Shown one piece after another: positions 52,922 to 61,654 of a DNA stretch of 64,000 bases. The notes under the pieces were generated by a model. The model was not told the DNA's origin, did not search any database, and saw only the letters and a list, made by a program, of their open reading frames with translations. The first letter of the stretch is position 1, and each line of letters begins with the position of its first letter. The position numbers and the translations under genes were made by a program. Source of the DNA: Nocardioides iriomotensis (GTDB lineage Bacteria > Actinomycetota > Actinomycetes > Propionibacteriales > Nocardioidaceae); NCBI RefSeq assembly GCF_004168035.1, contig NZ_SDPU01000020.1:372001-436000 (forward strand). The letters are read 5' to 3'.

Positions 52922-52942
52922 TATTGCGAACGATGTGCAATA
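52922..52942. promoter_or_regulatory. Nur-box-like operator TATTGC-N9-GCAATA
   Basis: A perfect 6-bp dyad with a 9-bp spacer, so TTGC-N9-GCAA inside, the geometry published for the Streptomyces nickel regulator Nur (tTGCaa-N5-ttGCAA). It lies 60 bp before cbiM and 46 bp before the divergent bcp. It sits in a local A/T-richer patch. It implies nickel-responsive repression of the transporter. Confidence 0.65.
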
Positions 52943-53002
52943 GCGTAGCCTTCTCGACAGAGCCCCGCGGCGCGGGGGAGCACCAAGGTAACGGAGGTCG
53001 GC

Positions 53003-53698
53003 ATGCACGTCCCGGACGGTTTCCTCGACGTGCCGACGTCGGTCGCCACGGGCGCCGTGGCCGTCGCGGGCGTCGGCCTCGCGCTCCGGGGAGCCCGCCG
53101 TGAGCTCGACGACCGCACCGCGCCGATGGCCGGCCTGGTCGCCGCCTTCGTCTTCGCCACGCAGATGCTGAACTTCCCGGTCGGCGCGGGCACCAGCGGG
53201 CACCTGCTCGGGGGAGCGCTCGCGGCCGTGCTCGTCGGGCCCTGGACCGGCGTGCTGTGCCTGTCGGTCGTGCTGCTCGTCCAGGCCCTGCTGTTCGCCG
53301 ACGGCGGCATCACGGCGCTGGGCACCAACATCACGCTCATGGGCATCGTCGGGGTCGGGGTCGGCTGGCTGGTGTTCCGCCTCGTCCAGAAGCTGCTGCC
53401 CAAGCGCACGAGCCTGGTCCCGGTCGCCGCCGGCGTCGCCGCGCTGGCCACCGTGCCCGTCGCGGCGCTGACGTTCGTGCTGCTGTTCGCGTTCGGCGGC
53501 CAGGCGCCGGTCTCCCTCGGCGCCGTGCTCACCGCGATGCTCGGGTGGCACGTCCTCATCGGCGTCGGCGAGGCGGTGATCACCGGGCTCGTCGTCAGCA
53601 GCGTCGTCGCGGTCCGGCCCGACCTCGTCCACGGCGCCCGCCCGGTCCTCGCCGCCCGCCGGCTCGAGGTCCGCACCGACACGGAGGTCTCCGCATGA
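53003..53698 (+). CDS. Ni/Co ECF transporter substrate-binding component CbiM/NikM
   Basis: A 231-residue membrane S-component with seven or so helices. The N-terminal MHVPDG, whose amino group and His2 coordinate the metal ion in CbiM/NikM, is intact, as are TQMLNFPVGAGTSGHLLGGALAAVLVGPW and LFADGGITALGTN. GGAGGT precedes the ATG. It is the first of four coupled genes (M, PDGLE, Q, O). The upstream Nur-like site favours nickel; cobalt cannot be excluded from the protein. Confidence 0.93.
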   Translation: MHVPDGFLDVPTSVATGAVAVAGVGLALRGARRELDDRTAPMAGLVAAFVFATQMLNFPVGAGTSGHLLGGALAAVLVGPWTGVLCLSVVLLVQALLFADGGITALGTNITLMGIVGVGVGWLVFRLVQKLLPKRTSLVPVAAGVAALATVPVAALTFVLLFAFGGQAPVSLGAVLTAMLGWHVLIGVGEAVITGLVVSSVVAVRPDLVHGARPVLAARRLEVRTDTEVSA

Positions 53699-54033
53699 GG
53701 ACCCGCAGCTTCGTCCTCGCCGGCGTCGTCGTCGCGCTGCTGCTCGCCGGCGGCCTGAGCTTCTACGCCTCGAGCCACCCCGACGGCCTGGAGTACGTCG
53801 CCGAGAAGACCGGCTTCCTCGACAGCGCCGACGACCACGCCGCCGGCGACGGCCCGTTCGCCGACTACGCCACCAAGGGTGTCGACGACGCGCGGCTGTC
53901 CGGTGGTGTCGCCGGCATCGTCGGCACCCTCGTCGTGCTCGTCCTCGCCGGCGGCCTCGGCTTCGCGGTCCGCCGCCGCGGCAGCGCCGGGCAGTCCGAG
54001 CGGGCCGACGCGCGGGACAAGACGGACGCCTGA
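53695..54033 (+). CDS. PDGLE domain protein (CbiN/NikN-like component)
   Basis: 112 residues with two membrane helices flanking an extracellular stretch containing SSHPDGLEYVAEKTGF, the PDGLE motif that defines this small component of nickel/cobalt ECF transporters. The C-terminus is charged and cytoplasmic. It is coupled to cbiM by ATGA and precedes cbiQ by one base. It assists metal loading of the M subunit. Confidence 0.9.
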   Translation: MRTRSFVLAGVVVALLLAGGLSFYASSHPDGLEYVAEKTGFLDSADDHAAGDGPFADYATKGVDDARLSGGVAGIVGTLVVLVLAGGLGFAVRRRGSAGQSERADARDKTDA

Positions 54034-54034
54034 C

Positions 54035-54715
54035 ATGGGTCAGGGCCACGGCCACAAGCTCCACTTTCACGGCCACTCGCCGGTCCACCGGGCCGCACCG
54101 CACCACAAGCTGCTCGCCCTGCTCGGCTTCACGCTGGTCGTCGTGGCCACCCCGAAGGACTGGTTCGCCGCCTACGGCCTGTACCTGCTGCTGCTCGCGG
54201 CGGTCGTCGTGGTCAGCACCGTGCCCCCGACGTACCTCCTCAAGCGGCTGGTCGTCGAGGTCCCGTTCGTCGTGTTCGCGCTGCTGATGCCGTTCATCGC
54301 GACCGGCCCGCGGGTCGAGGTGCTCGGCGTGAGCCTCAGCGAGCACGGCCTGCTCGCCGGGTGGGCGCTGCTCGCCAAGGGCACGCTCGGCGTGCTGGCC
54401 AGCCTCACCCTCGCCGCCACCACCGAGCCGCGCGACCTGCTGCTCGGCCTCGAGCGGCTGCGCCTGCCGCAGCAGCTCGTGCAGATCATGGGCTTCATGA
54501 TCCGGTACGTCGACGTGGTCGGCGACGAGATGCGACGGATGCGCATCGCCCGGGAGTCGCGCGGCTTCACCGCCCGCAACCCCAAGCACTGGCCCGTCGT
54601 CGCGCGCAGCGCCGGCGCGCTGTTCATCCGGTCCTACGAGCGCGGCGAGCGGGTCCACCTCGCGATGGTCAGCCGCGGCTACACCGGCAGCCTGCGGCAG
54701 GGGAGCGACCGATGA
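54035..54715 (+). CDS. Ni/Co ECF transporter transmembrane component CbiQ/NikQ
   Basis: 226 residues, five or six helices. The N-terminus is strikingly His-rich (GHGHKLHFHGHSPVHRAAPHH), probably metal-binding. The coupling motifs of ECF T-components appear as RIARESRGFTARN (A-R-G type) and HLAMVSRGYTG. It transmits ATP hydrolysis from CbiO to the M subunit. Overlaps cbiO as ATGA. Confidence 0.92.
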   Translation: MGQGHGHKLHFHGHSPVHRAAPHHKLLALLGFTLVVVATPKDWFAAYGLYLLLLAAVVVVSTVPPTYLLKRLVVEVPFVVFALLMPFIATGPRVEVLGVSLSEHGLLAGWALLAKGTLGVLASLTLAATTEPRDLLLGLERLRLPQQLVQIMGFMIRYVDVVGDEMRRMRIARESRGFTARNPKHWPVVARSAGALFIRSYERGERVHLAMVSRGYTGSLRQGSDR

Positions 54716-55461
54716 GCACGCCCGTCCTCGACGTCCAGGGTCTCGCCTTCGCCTACCCCGACGGCCACCAGGCGCTCTACGGCGTCAACCTCCACGTCCA
54801 CCGCGGCGAGCGGGTCGCCCTGCTCGGGCCCAACGGCGCCGGCAAGACCACGCTCGTGCTGCACCTCAACGGCATCCTCGACGCGGGAGCCGGCTCGGTC
54901 GCGGTCAGCGGCCTCCCGGTCACCAAGGACAACCTGAGGGAGATCCGGCGCCGGGTCGGCATCGTGTTCCAGGACCCCGACGACCAGCTGTTCATGCCGA
55001 CCGTGCGCGACGACGTCGCCTTCGGCCCGGCCAACCTCGGCATCCGCGGCGGCGAGCTCGAGAAGCGCGTCATGGAGGCGCTCGACAAGGTCGGCATGGC
55101 CGACTACGCCGACCGGCCGCCGCACCACCTCAGCTTCGGTCAGCGCCGCCGCGTGGCCGTCGCGACCGTGCTCGTGATGGAGCCGGAGATCCTGGTGCTC
55201 GACGAGCCGTCGTCGAACCTCGACCCGGCCTCGCGCCGCGAGCTCGCCGAGATCCTCACCGGGCTCGACGTGACCCTGCTGATGGTCACGCACGACCTGC
55301 CGTACGCCTTCGAGCTCTGCCCCCGCTCCGTCGTTCTCTCCGACGGCGTCGTGGTGGCCGACGGGCCGACGTACGACGTGCTGACCGACGACGCGCTGAT
55401 GGCGGCGCACCGGCTCGAGCTGCCGTTCGGGTTCGACCCGCGCGCCATCGGCCGGCGCTGA
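54712..55461 (+). CDS. Ni/Co ECF transporter ATPase CbiO/NikO
   Basis: A 249-residue ABC ATPase. Walker A LLGPNGAGKTTLVLHLNG, Q-loop GIVFQDPDDQLFMPTVRDDVAFGP (characteristic of ECF ATPases), signature HHLSFGQRRRVAVA, Walker B ILVLDEPSSNLDP and switch VTHDLPYA are intact. It is the only ATPase in the operon, so it acts as a homodimer. Last gene; tail-to-tail with DUF1918. Confidence 0.94.
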   Translation: MSTPVLDVQGLAFAYPDGHQALYGVNLHVHRGERVALLGPNGAGKTTLVLHLNGILDAGAGSVAVSGLPVTKDNLREIRRRVGIVFQDPDDQLFMPTVRDDVAFGPANLGIRGGELEKRVMEALDKVGMADYADRPPHHLSFGQRRRVAVATVLVMEPEILVLDEPSSNLDPASRRELAEILTGLDVTLLMVTHDLPYAFELCPRSVVLSDGVVVADGPTYDVLTDDALMAAHRLELPFGFDPRAIGRR

Positions 55462-55477
55462 CCGGCCGACCGGCCCC

Positions 55478-55663
55478 TCAGCCGTGCCGGATCTCGGCGT
55501 CCGGCCCCGGGTACACCAGCGACTCGTGCCCGTCGTCCGTCCACCGCACGAGGTACGGCGGGCCGCCGTCGCTGCCCCGCACCTCCACGATCTCGCCCTC
55601 CCGGCTGTGCTCGCCGACGTGGGCGTTGTGCACGAGCAGCCAGTCACCGACCGTTGCGTTCAT
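55478..55663 (-). CDS. DUF1918 domain protein
   Basis: A 61-residue protein from the ATG at 55663 (ten codons inside the longest ORF), chosen because GAGGAGATGG precedes it. It is a single small beta-barrel-like domain: ATVGDWLLVHNAHVGEHSREGEIVEV, PPYLVRWTDDGHESLVYPGPDAEI. DUF1918 proteins are widespread in actinobacteria and resemble SH3/KOW folds; no function is established. Confidence 0.88.
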   Translation of the reverse strand: MNATVGDWLLVHNAHVGEHSREGEIVEVRGSDGGPPYLVRWTDDGHESLVYPGPDAEIRHG

Positions 55664-55780
55664 CGCCACCATCTCCTCGGACGCAGGTTCCATCCTGCCT
55701 CCGGTCGGGGCGTTGCCGGTAGTGGTGGATAGTCTGTGCCCGAAGTCCCGCCCCGAACCACCACGAGCCGAGGAGCTGAC

Positions 55781-56038
55781 GTGAGCAAGGCCGAGAACCG
55801 CGGTCTCGAGTCGCTCGAGAGCGAGATCGAGGCCACCCGGGCGCGCCTCGCCGACACCATCGACCAGCTCGCCTACCGGGCCAGCCCGAAGACGATCGCC
55901 CGGCGCGAGATCGCCTCCCTCAAGGCCGTGTACGTCGCGCCGGACGGGTCGCCGCGCACCGACAACATGCTGAAGACCGCCGGCGCCGTGGTCGGCTTCG
56001 TGGCGCTGATGGTCGTGCTGCGCCGGGTCACCCGCTGA
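55781..56038 (+). CDS. DUF3618 membrane-anchored protein
   Basis: 85 residues, start GTG 55781 behind GAGGAGC. It has the family signature LESLESEIEATRARLADTIDQLAYRASPKTIARREI, an amphipathic helix, then one C-terminal membrane helix (AGAVVGFVALMVVLRRVTR). The function is unknown. It is followed after 8 bp by a GroES-like gene, a pairing that I recall from other actinobacteria near bcp, which here is separated by the metal transporter. Confidence 0.85.
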   Translation: MSKAENRGLESLESEIEATRARLADTIDQLAYRASPKTIARREIASLKAVYVAPDGSPRTDNMLKTAGAVVGFVALMVVLRRVTR

Positions 56039-56046
56039 GGCCTCAC

Positions 56047-56367
56047 ATGACCGAGAAGACCCCGATCCGGATGCTGCACGACCGCGTCCTCGTCAAGGTC
56101 GACGACCAGGGCGAGCGCCGGTCGACCGGCGGCATCGTCATCCCCGCCACCGCCGCGATGGGCGGCCGGCGGCTCGGGTGGGCGCGCGTCGCCGCCATCG
56201 GCCCGCACGTCCGCACGCTCGAGGTCGGCGACCGGGTCCTCTACGACCCCGAGGACAAGGCCGAGGTCGAGGTCAACGCCGACACCTACGTGCTGATGCG
56301 CGAGCGCGACGTGCACGCCGTCGCCGCCGACCGGCTCGGCGACAGCCAGACCGGGCTGTACCTCTAG
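56047..56367 (+). CDS. GroES (Cpn10)-like co-chaperonin fold protein
   Basis: A 106-residue GroES-fold protein: IRMLHDRVLVKVDDQGERRSTGGIVIPATA, GPHVRTLEVGDRVLYDPEDKAEVEV and TYVLMRERDVHAV. The region around residues 38-45 (MGGRRLGWARV) is basic, unlike the usual mobile loop of GroES (which binds GroEL). It is probably a paralogue and not the housekeeping groES. There is no groEL nearby. Cotranscribed with DUF3618. Confidence 0.85.
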   Translation: MTEKTPIRMLHDRVLVKVDDQGERRSTGGIVIPATAAMGGRRLGWARVAAIGPHVRTLEVGDRVLYDPEDKAEVEVNADTYVLMRERDVHAVAADRLGDSQTGLYL

Positions 56368-56463
56368 GCACCTCTGGCCCGACCCGGCGCGCCACGGGCA
56401 GGGTCGGCCCCGAACTACGACGATCGAGGGATTCGGGGAACCGGCCGGGCCGGGACAGTCGAG

Positions 56464-58320
56464 GTGGTGTCATTCCGCGTCCTCCTGTCGACCTCCGCGC
56501 TCGTCCCGGCGCTGCTCGTCGCGTCCGCCGTGACGTGGGCAGCCGAGGCTCCCTCGCGCACGAGTGACGAGCAGCTCGCGAACCGGACGGTCGCGGCGGC
56601 GGCGCCGTACGAGATCCCCGGGGTGGAGATCGAGTCCCACGACCACGTCCCGCCGATGATCGACGGGCGCGGCAACCTCTATCGGGTCACCGAGGACATC
56701 AAGCCCAACGGCAACGAGCCGCAGGTGATGAAGTCCACCGACGGCGGCGTCACGTGGGTGGAGCAGGACCCGCTGCACCGTCCGCCGATCGGGGACACCG
56801 AGGGCGGCTGGGCGCTGCAGGACGGCCCCACGATCTGGTTCGCGTGGCAGTCCTCCGACATCCGGCTGATGCGGTTCAACACCTCGGACCACCCCACCGC
56901 GCCGGACACCTACCAGTTCCAGAACGAGGTCGTCTCGCCGACGGCCGACGGGCGACGGCAGTACGCCTCGTTGGCCGAGAACGCCGACGGCAGCCTCTGG
57001 GTGGCCTACGGCGCCCCGCCGTCCGGCGGTCCACGCTCCGGCGTGGTCAGGCGCGACCCGCAGGGCACCTACTCCAGCCCGGTGGTCGTCGACCCCGCGG
57101 TCGCGACCACCGCGCCCCGGCTGGTCAAGGGGACGGGCGACCGCACGTACGTCTTCTACAAGACCGAGGCCGACGACCGGATCTACGTCCGGGCCCTCTC
57201 CGCGACCGGGGCACTCTCCCCGCCGACCCGGGTCGACAGCGGCGGCACGAACACGATCCCGACACCGCTCACCAACGTGGTGAGCTACGCCGCCGGCGGG
57301 GACGAGGTCCTCGTCGTGCTCTTCGCCGGTCCCGACGGGATCCTCCGATCGGTCGACGTCCGCAACGGTGTCCCCGGCCCGGAGCAGGTCGTCAGCAGCA
57401 CCCCGGTCACGATCGACCCCGGCGCCACCACGAACAACGCGGCGGTGGCCCACCTGGCCGTGGTCGGGACCACCGTCATCGCCATGTGGTCCGACGCGGC
57501 GAACGGCGACGTCTACAGCGACCAGCGGCTCGACGGCGGCCAGTGGGGAGCCGACACCCGTCGGGTCGACACCGGCACGGGCACCGCCAGCGACGTGCAG
57601 TACGTCTACCCCAACGTGCTGCGGCAGTCCGGCGACCGGGCCGAGGTCGGGTTCACCTACGACGTCGGGCCCACCGTGGACGACGACTCCAACATCTTCT
57701 ACGGACAGTTCACCGCCACCGGCCTGCCGGTCGTCGTCCCTGGTCCCGGGCCGGTCCCGGGTGGGGTCACGATCACGGCTGTGGACCCGCCGAGAGGGCT
57801 GGTACCGCACCGGCGGACCTGGCTGCGGCTGCACGTCCGCGACGGCGCGGGACGGCCGCTCGTCGGACGCGTGCTGGGCGTCGTCGTGCGCGACACCGTC
57901 ACCCGCGCGCACCGCAGCCAGGAGCTCACCAGTGCCGGCGACCGGACGAGGGTGCGCGTCCGCGGCTACCGGCACCCCACCCGGGTCACCGTCATCGACG
58001 CAGCCACCGGAGCCAGGGGCCTCGTGCTCGACTTCCTCGTGAAGCCCCGCGTCACGATCGCCGGCGACCGGACCGCGCCCGGCCGCTTCACGGTGCGCGG
58101 GCAGATCCACCCGGAGGTCGCCACCAGGGTGGCGCTCCAGCGCCGCGCCGACGGCGGCTGGGTGAGGGTCGAGCGGAGCACCTCGAGCAAGCAGGGACGG
58201 GTGGCCTTCGCCGGTGAGCGACCCGGCACCTACCGCGTGCGGATCCCCGCTGCCGACGACCGGGTGGCGGCGCACTCCCGCCGGCTGCGGCTCGGCCACG
58301 CGAACCGTCCGGGAGCGTGA
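56464..58320 (+). CDS. Secreted beta-propeller-like protein with C-terminal beta domains
   Basis: 618 residues, GTG start 56464. A signal peptide (FRVLLSTSALVPALLVASAVTWAAEA) is evident. Residues ~50-420 contain repeated blade-like segments with Asp-box-like words (KSTDGGVTWVEQD, ENADGSLWVAYG, GPTIWFAWQSSDIRL), suggesting a sialidase/BNR-type propeller. Two immunoglobulin-like segments follow (430-520 and 525-615; VTITAVDPPRGLVPHRRTWLRL, VTIAGDRTAPGRFTVRG). No catalytic residues can be assigned. Single gene; function unknown. Confidence 0.75.
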   Translation: MVSFRVLLSTSALVPALLVASAVTWAAEAPSRTSDEQLANRTVAAAAPYEIPGVEIESHDHVPPMIDGRGNLYRVTEDIKPNGNEPQVMKSTDGGVTWVEQDPLHRPPIGDTEGGWALQDGPTIWFAWQSSDIRLMRFNTSDHPTAPDTYQFQNEVVSPTADGRRQYASLAENADGSLWVAYGAPPSGGPRSGVVRRDPQGTYSSPVVVDPAVATTAPRLVKGTGDRTYVFYKTEADDRIYVRALSATGALSPPTRVDSGGTNTIPTPLTNVVSYAAGGDEVLVVLFAGPDGILRSVDVRNGVPGPEQVVSSTPVTIDPGATTNNAAVAHLAVVGTTVIAMWSDAANGDVYSDQRLDGGQWGADTRRVDTGTGTASDVQYVYPNVLRQSGDRAEVGFTYDVGPTVDDDSNIFYGQFTATGLPVVVPGPGPVPGGVTITAVDPPRGLVPHRRTWLRLHVRDGAGRPLVGRVLGVVVRDTVTRAHRSQELTSAGDRTRVRVRGYRHPTRVTVIDAATGARGLVLDFLVKPRVTIAGDRTAPGRFTVRGQIHPEVATRVALQRRADGGWVRVERSTSSKQGRVAFAGERPGTYRVRIPAADDRVAAHSRRLRLGHANRPGA

Positions 58321-58340
58321 GGTCCCGTCCGAGGCAGCGC

Positions 58341-58646
58341 TCAGGCGCCGCGGCCTCGCCGCAGCACCAGCGCGACCAGCACGAAGGCAGCGGCGTAGAC
58401 GGCGCCGTTCACCGTGCCCGCGATGACCATGTTGACCAGGCCCGGCCAGTCCGCCATCCGGTCGGCGATCGGCCGGAGCAGCGGTGCAGCCGGCACCAGG
58501 ACCGGGTGCACCGCCTCGGCCACGACCGTCACGAGCGCGAGCATGGTGACCACGAACGCGGCCAGGAAGCCGATGACGAACCCGAGGACGGCGGGCCGGC
58601 GCAGCGAACGTGCGGACCCCGTCGAGGGGGCGGTGTGACTGGTCAT
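58341..58646 (-). CDS. Small two-helix membrane protein
   Basis: 101 residues with two long hydrophobic helices (about 18-46, LGFVIGFLAAFVVTMLALVTVVAEAV, and 72-95, MVIAGTVNGAVYAAAFVLVALVL) linked by a Pro-rich loop. Basic N- and C-termini suggest both face the cytoplasm. No family recognised. Tail-to-tail with the secreted protein gene. Confidence 0.65.
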   Translation of the reverse strand: MTSHTAPSTGSARSLRRPAVLGFVIGFLAAFVVTMLALVTVVAEAVHPVLVPAAPLLRPIADRMADWPGLVNMVIAGTVNGAVYAAAFVLVALVLRRGRGA

Positions 58647-58690
58647 GGCTCCACGCTCCCGCTCAGCGGGACGGTCGCGCCAGAGTAGGG

Positions 58691-59110
58691 CTACTCAGTC
58701 CGCGACGACTCGGCCGGAGTGGCCCGGTGGGTCCCGGTCCGGGTCTCGGCCTCGGTGTCCGTCGTGGTCGGGGCCGCCGACGGAACGTCCGGGTCGAGCT
58801 CGTCGGCCGCCCGCATGGTCTCCTGGTGCTCGGCGCGCTCCCGCTCGGCCGCTGCTGCACGGTCGGCGGCCTCCGCCTCGAGGCGCTCGGCCTCCTCCCG
58901 TGCCCGCTCGGCGGCACGGGACGCATCCTCGGCGTGCGCCTCGCGCTGCTGCACCCCGGTCGCCTGCGCGGCGGCCTGCTCGCGGAGCTCGGCGGCCCGG
59001 CCGCGGTCCCGTTCCTTCTTCTTGGCACCCGAGGCCCGCACGGCGAAGACGATCCCCGCCAGCAGGACGACGGCCACCACGATGATCAGCACCACACTGC
59101 CTGTGTCCAC
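58691..59110 (-). CDS. Membrane-anchored coiled-coil protein
   Basis: 139 residues from the GTG at 59110 (GAGGAGC upstream; the longest ORF starts at 59152). One N-terminal helix (SVVLIIVVAVVLLAGIVFAV) is followed by a basic patch KKKERDRGR and a long Ala/Glu/Arg-rich coiled coil (~30-105). A Thr/Asp/Glu-rich C-terminus ends it. The look is that of a structural or stress-related membrane tether. No family recognised. Confidence 0.65.
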   Translation of the reverse strand: MDTGSVVLIIVVAVVLLAGIVFAVRASGAKKKERDRGRAAELREQAAAQATGVQQREAHAEDASRAAERAREEAERLEAEAADRAAAAERERAEHQETMRAADELDPDVPSAAPTTTDTEAETRTGTHRATPAESSRTE

Positions 59111-59205
59111 GTCAGCTCCTCTCGCTGCTGCGCTCCCGGTACCCGCCGACACCGTTCCGCACGCCTCGCGCCGTAACCCGTTCCAGTTCCGGCCGTTATC
59201 CGGGC

Positions 59206-61641
59206 ATGCCCCGTCGCCTGCTGCCCGCGCTCGCCACCCTGGTCCTCGTGCCCGGCCTGGTCGTCGTCCCGGCCCTGACCGCGCCCTCCACGGCCGCCCC
59301 GGACCGGTACCGCGCCGAGATCGTGCGCACCGAGCACGGCATCCCGCACGTCACCGCGGACGACTGGGGCTCGCTCGGCTACGGGTCCGGGTACGCCGCC
59401 GCCGAGACCAGCATCTGCAACCTCGCGGACACCGTCCTCACCGCCCGGGGCAAGCGTTCGAAGTTCCTCGGCCCCGACGCGCGCTACCAGGACCACGTCA
59501 CCCTCGACGCCACCAACCTGCAGACCGACACGCTCTTCACCGACATCCGCAACCGGCGCGTGGTCGAGAAGCTGTTGAAGGACAAGGTCCGCGGACCCGG
59601 GAAGCAGACCCGTGCGATGGTCAAGGGGTACGCCGCCGGGGTCAACGCCTACCTCCGCCACATCGGCGGCAGCAGGAACATCACCGACCCCGCCTGCCAG
59701 GGCGCCCGCTGGGTCCGGCCGAACGCCACCGCCCTCGACATCTGGTACGCCGTCTACGCCGCCAACCTGCTCGCCTCCACGGGGGTCTTCGTGCCCCAGG
59801 TGGCCGACGCCGCACCCCCGAGCCCGGCCGACCCCGGCCTGCCCAACCTGCCGACCACCGCCCGCTTCGCGCCCCAGCCGGCCCCCGACGCCGTGCCCGA
59901 CCGCGACGCCCTGCTCGCCGGGCTGGGCAAGGACCCGCAGTCGCCGTTCGGCTCCAACGCCACCGCCGTCGGCCGCGACGTCACCACCAACGCGCGCGGC
60001 ATGGTGCTCGGCAACCCGCACTTCCCGTGGCGCGGCCGCTACCGGTTCACCCAGATGCACCTGACCATCCCCGGGAAGTACGACGTCGCCGGTGCCGGCC
60101 TGATCGGCTCACCTGTCGTCAACATCGGCTGGAACAAGGACGTCGCCTGGAGCCACACCGTCTCCACCGCCTACCGGTTCACGCCGTACGAGTACAAGCT
60201 CGTGCCGGGCACCACCCAGTACCTCACCGAGGACGGGCCCCGGGACCTCCAGCACCGCACCGTCTACGTCGAGGCGCGCCAGGCCGACGGCTCGGTGCGC
60301 ACCGTGCAGGAGGACGTCTGGCGCACCGGCCAGGGATACGTCGTCGACGCGCCGGACCAGCTGATGCCATGGAGCGCGGCGAGCGTGTTCGCGCTGCGCG
60401 ACGCCAACGCCGAGCACCTGCGCACCGTCGACACCTTCCACGCCATGGCGAAGGCCGACGGCGTGCGCGACCTGCTCCGGCGCCAGGACCACGGCGGCGG
60501 CATGCCCTGGGTGAACACCACGGCCGCGGACCGCAGGGGCAACGTGCTGTACGCCGACCACTCGGTCGTGCCCAACGTGCCCGACGACCTCGTCGACCAG
60601 TGCATCACCCCGACCGGGGTCGTGCTGCGCCAGGCGGCCGGCCTGCCTGCGCTCGACGGCACCCGCGCCGAGTCCACCTGCGCCTGGCGCACCGACGCCG
60701 ACGCCCAGCGCCCCGGCGTGTTCGGGCCGTCCCACCTGCCGTCGACGCTCCGCAAGGACTGGGTGATCAACGCCAACGACAGCTTCTGGCTGCCCAACCC
60801 GGCCCAGCGGCTGGAGGGCTACGCCGGGATCATCGGCTGCGAGCGCTGCGAGCGGTCGCTGCGCCAGCGGATGGTCTACCGCTACGTGATGGACCGGCTC
60901 GCCGGCACCGACGGGCTCTCGAAGGACCGCAAGGTCTCGCTGCGCACGCTGAGCCGGTCCGAGCACGAGAACCGGGTCTTCGGCGCCGAGCTCGCCCGCG
61001 AGAACGGCGACCTGCAGAAGGTCTGCCAGGCCGCGTCCGGCGGCGCCTCCTGCGACGTGCTCGCCGCCTGGGACGGCCGCTCCGACGTCGACAGCGTCGG
61101 TACGCACATCTTCCAGGAGTTCTGGAAGCGCGCCCAGGACGCCGCCGTCCTCTGGGAGACGCCGTTCGACCCCGCCGACCCGGTCGGCACGCCCCGCAAC
61201 CTCGCCGAGACCAGCCCGCAGGTCGTCCAGGCGATGCGCGACGCGCTCGCCATCCTGGCGGACGAGGGCGTCGCCCCCGCGACGCCCTGGGGCCAGCTCC
61301 AGGTGGCCGGGGACGACGGCGCCCCGCCGGTCCCGGTCGGCGGCGGCGAGGGCTTCGCCGGCAACGCCAACGCGGTCTCGTCCCGGTTGCCCGCCGCCAA
61401 CACCGACCGCCTGTACCCGGTCAGCTACGGCTCCTCCCACATCCAGGCCGTCGCGTTCCGGGACAAGGGCCGGCTGGCGGCCCGCACGATCCTCACCTAC
61501 GGGCAGTCGATGGACCCGACCCGCGCGATCTCGCGCGACCAGACCCGGCTGTTCGGCAAGGAGAAGTGGGTGCGGTTCCCATGGACCGACGCGCAGATCG
61601 CGCACCAGCAGGTCAGGCGGTACGTCGTCAGCGGCCGCTGA
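59206..61641 (+). CDS. Penicillin acylase family N-terminal-nucleophile hydrolase (AHL/penicillin acylase-like)
   Basis: An 811-residue secreted precursor. The signal peptide (MPRRLLPALATLVLVPGLVVV...) is followed by an alpha chain (RTEHGIPHVTADDWGSLGYGSGYAAAE). The autoproteolytic junction is G249-S250 in FGSNATAVG, making Ser250 the beta-chain nucleophile. The beta chain has the conserved GNPHFPWRGRYRFTQMHL, NIGWNKDVAWSHTV and NANDSFWLPNP. The similarity is to acyl-homoserine-lactone and aculeacin-type acylases (AAC/PvdQ group). It could degrade quorum signals or lipopeptides, or recycle cell-wall amides. Single gene. Confidence 0.92.
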   Translation: MPRRLLPALATLVLVPGLVVVPALTAPSTAAPDRYRAEIVRTEHGIPHVTADDWGSLGYGSGYAAAETSICNLADTVLTARGKRSKFLGPDARYQDHVTLDATNLQTDTLFTDIRNRRVVEKLLKDKVRGPGKQTRAMVKGYAAGVNAYLRHIGGSRNITDPACQGARWVRPNATALDIWYAVYAANLLASTGVFVPQVADAAPPSPADPGLPNLPTTARFAPQPAPDAVPDRDALLAGLGKDPQSPFGSNATAVGRDVTTNARGMVLGNPHFPWRGRYRFTQMHLTIPGKYDVAGAGLIGSPVVNIGWNKDVAWSHTVSTAYRFTPYEYKLVPGTTQYLTEDGPRDLQHRTVYVEARQADGSVRTVQEDVWRTGQGYVVDAPDQLMPWSAASVFALRDANAEHLRTVDTFHAMAKADGVRDLLRRQDHGGGMPWVNTTAADRRGNVLYADHSVVPNVPDDLVDQCITPTGVVLRQAAGLPALDGTRAESTCAWRTDADAQRPGVFGPSHLPSTLRKDWVINANDSFWLPNPAQRLEGYAGIIGCERCERSLRQRMVYRYVMDRLAGTDGLSKDRKVSLRTLSRSEHENRVFGAELARENGDLQKVCQAASGGASCDVLAAWDGRSDVDSVGTHIFQEFWKRAQDAAVLWETPFDPADPVGTPRNLAETSPQVVQAMRDALAILADEGVAPATPWGQLQVAGDDGAPPVPVGGGEGFAGNANAVSSRLPAANTDRLYPVSYGSSHIQAVAFRDKGRLAARTILTYGQSMDPTRAISRDQTRLFGKEKWVRFPWTDAQIAHQQVRRYVVSGR

Positions 61642-61654
61642 CGACGTACCGAGC

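Noticed and set aside
52876-53002. Cobalamin riboswitch upstream of cbiM
   Set aside because: The gap is only 127 bp and shows no B12-box-like conserved core; the Nur-like dyad and a normal GGAGGT site account for it better.
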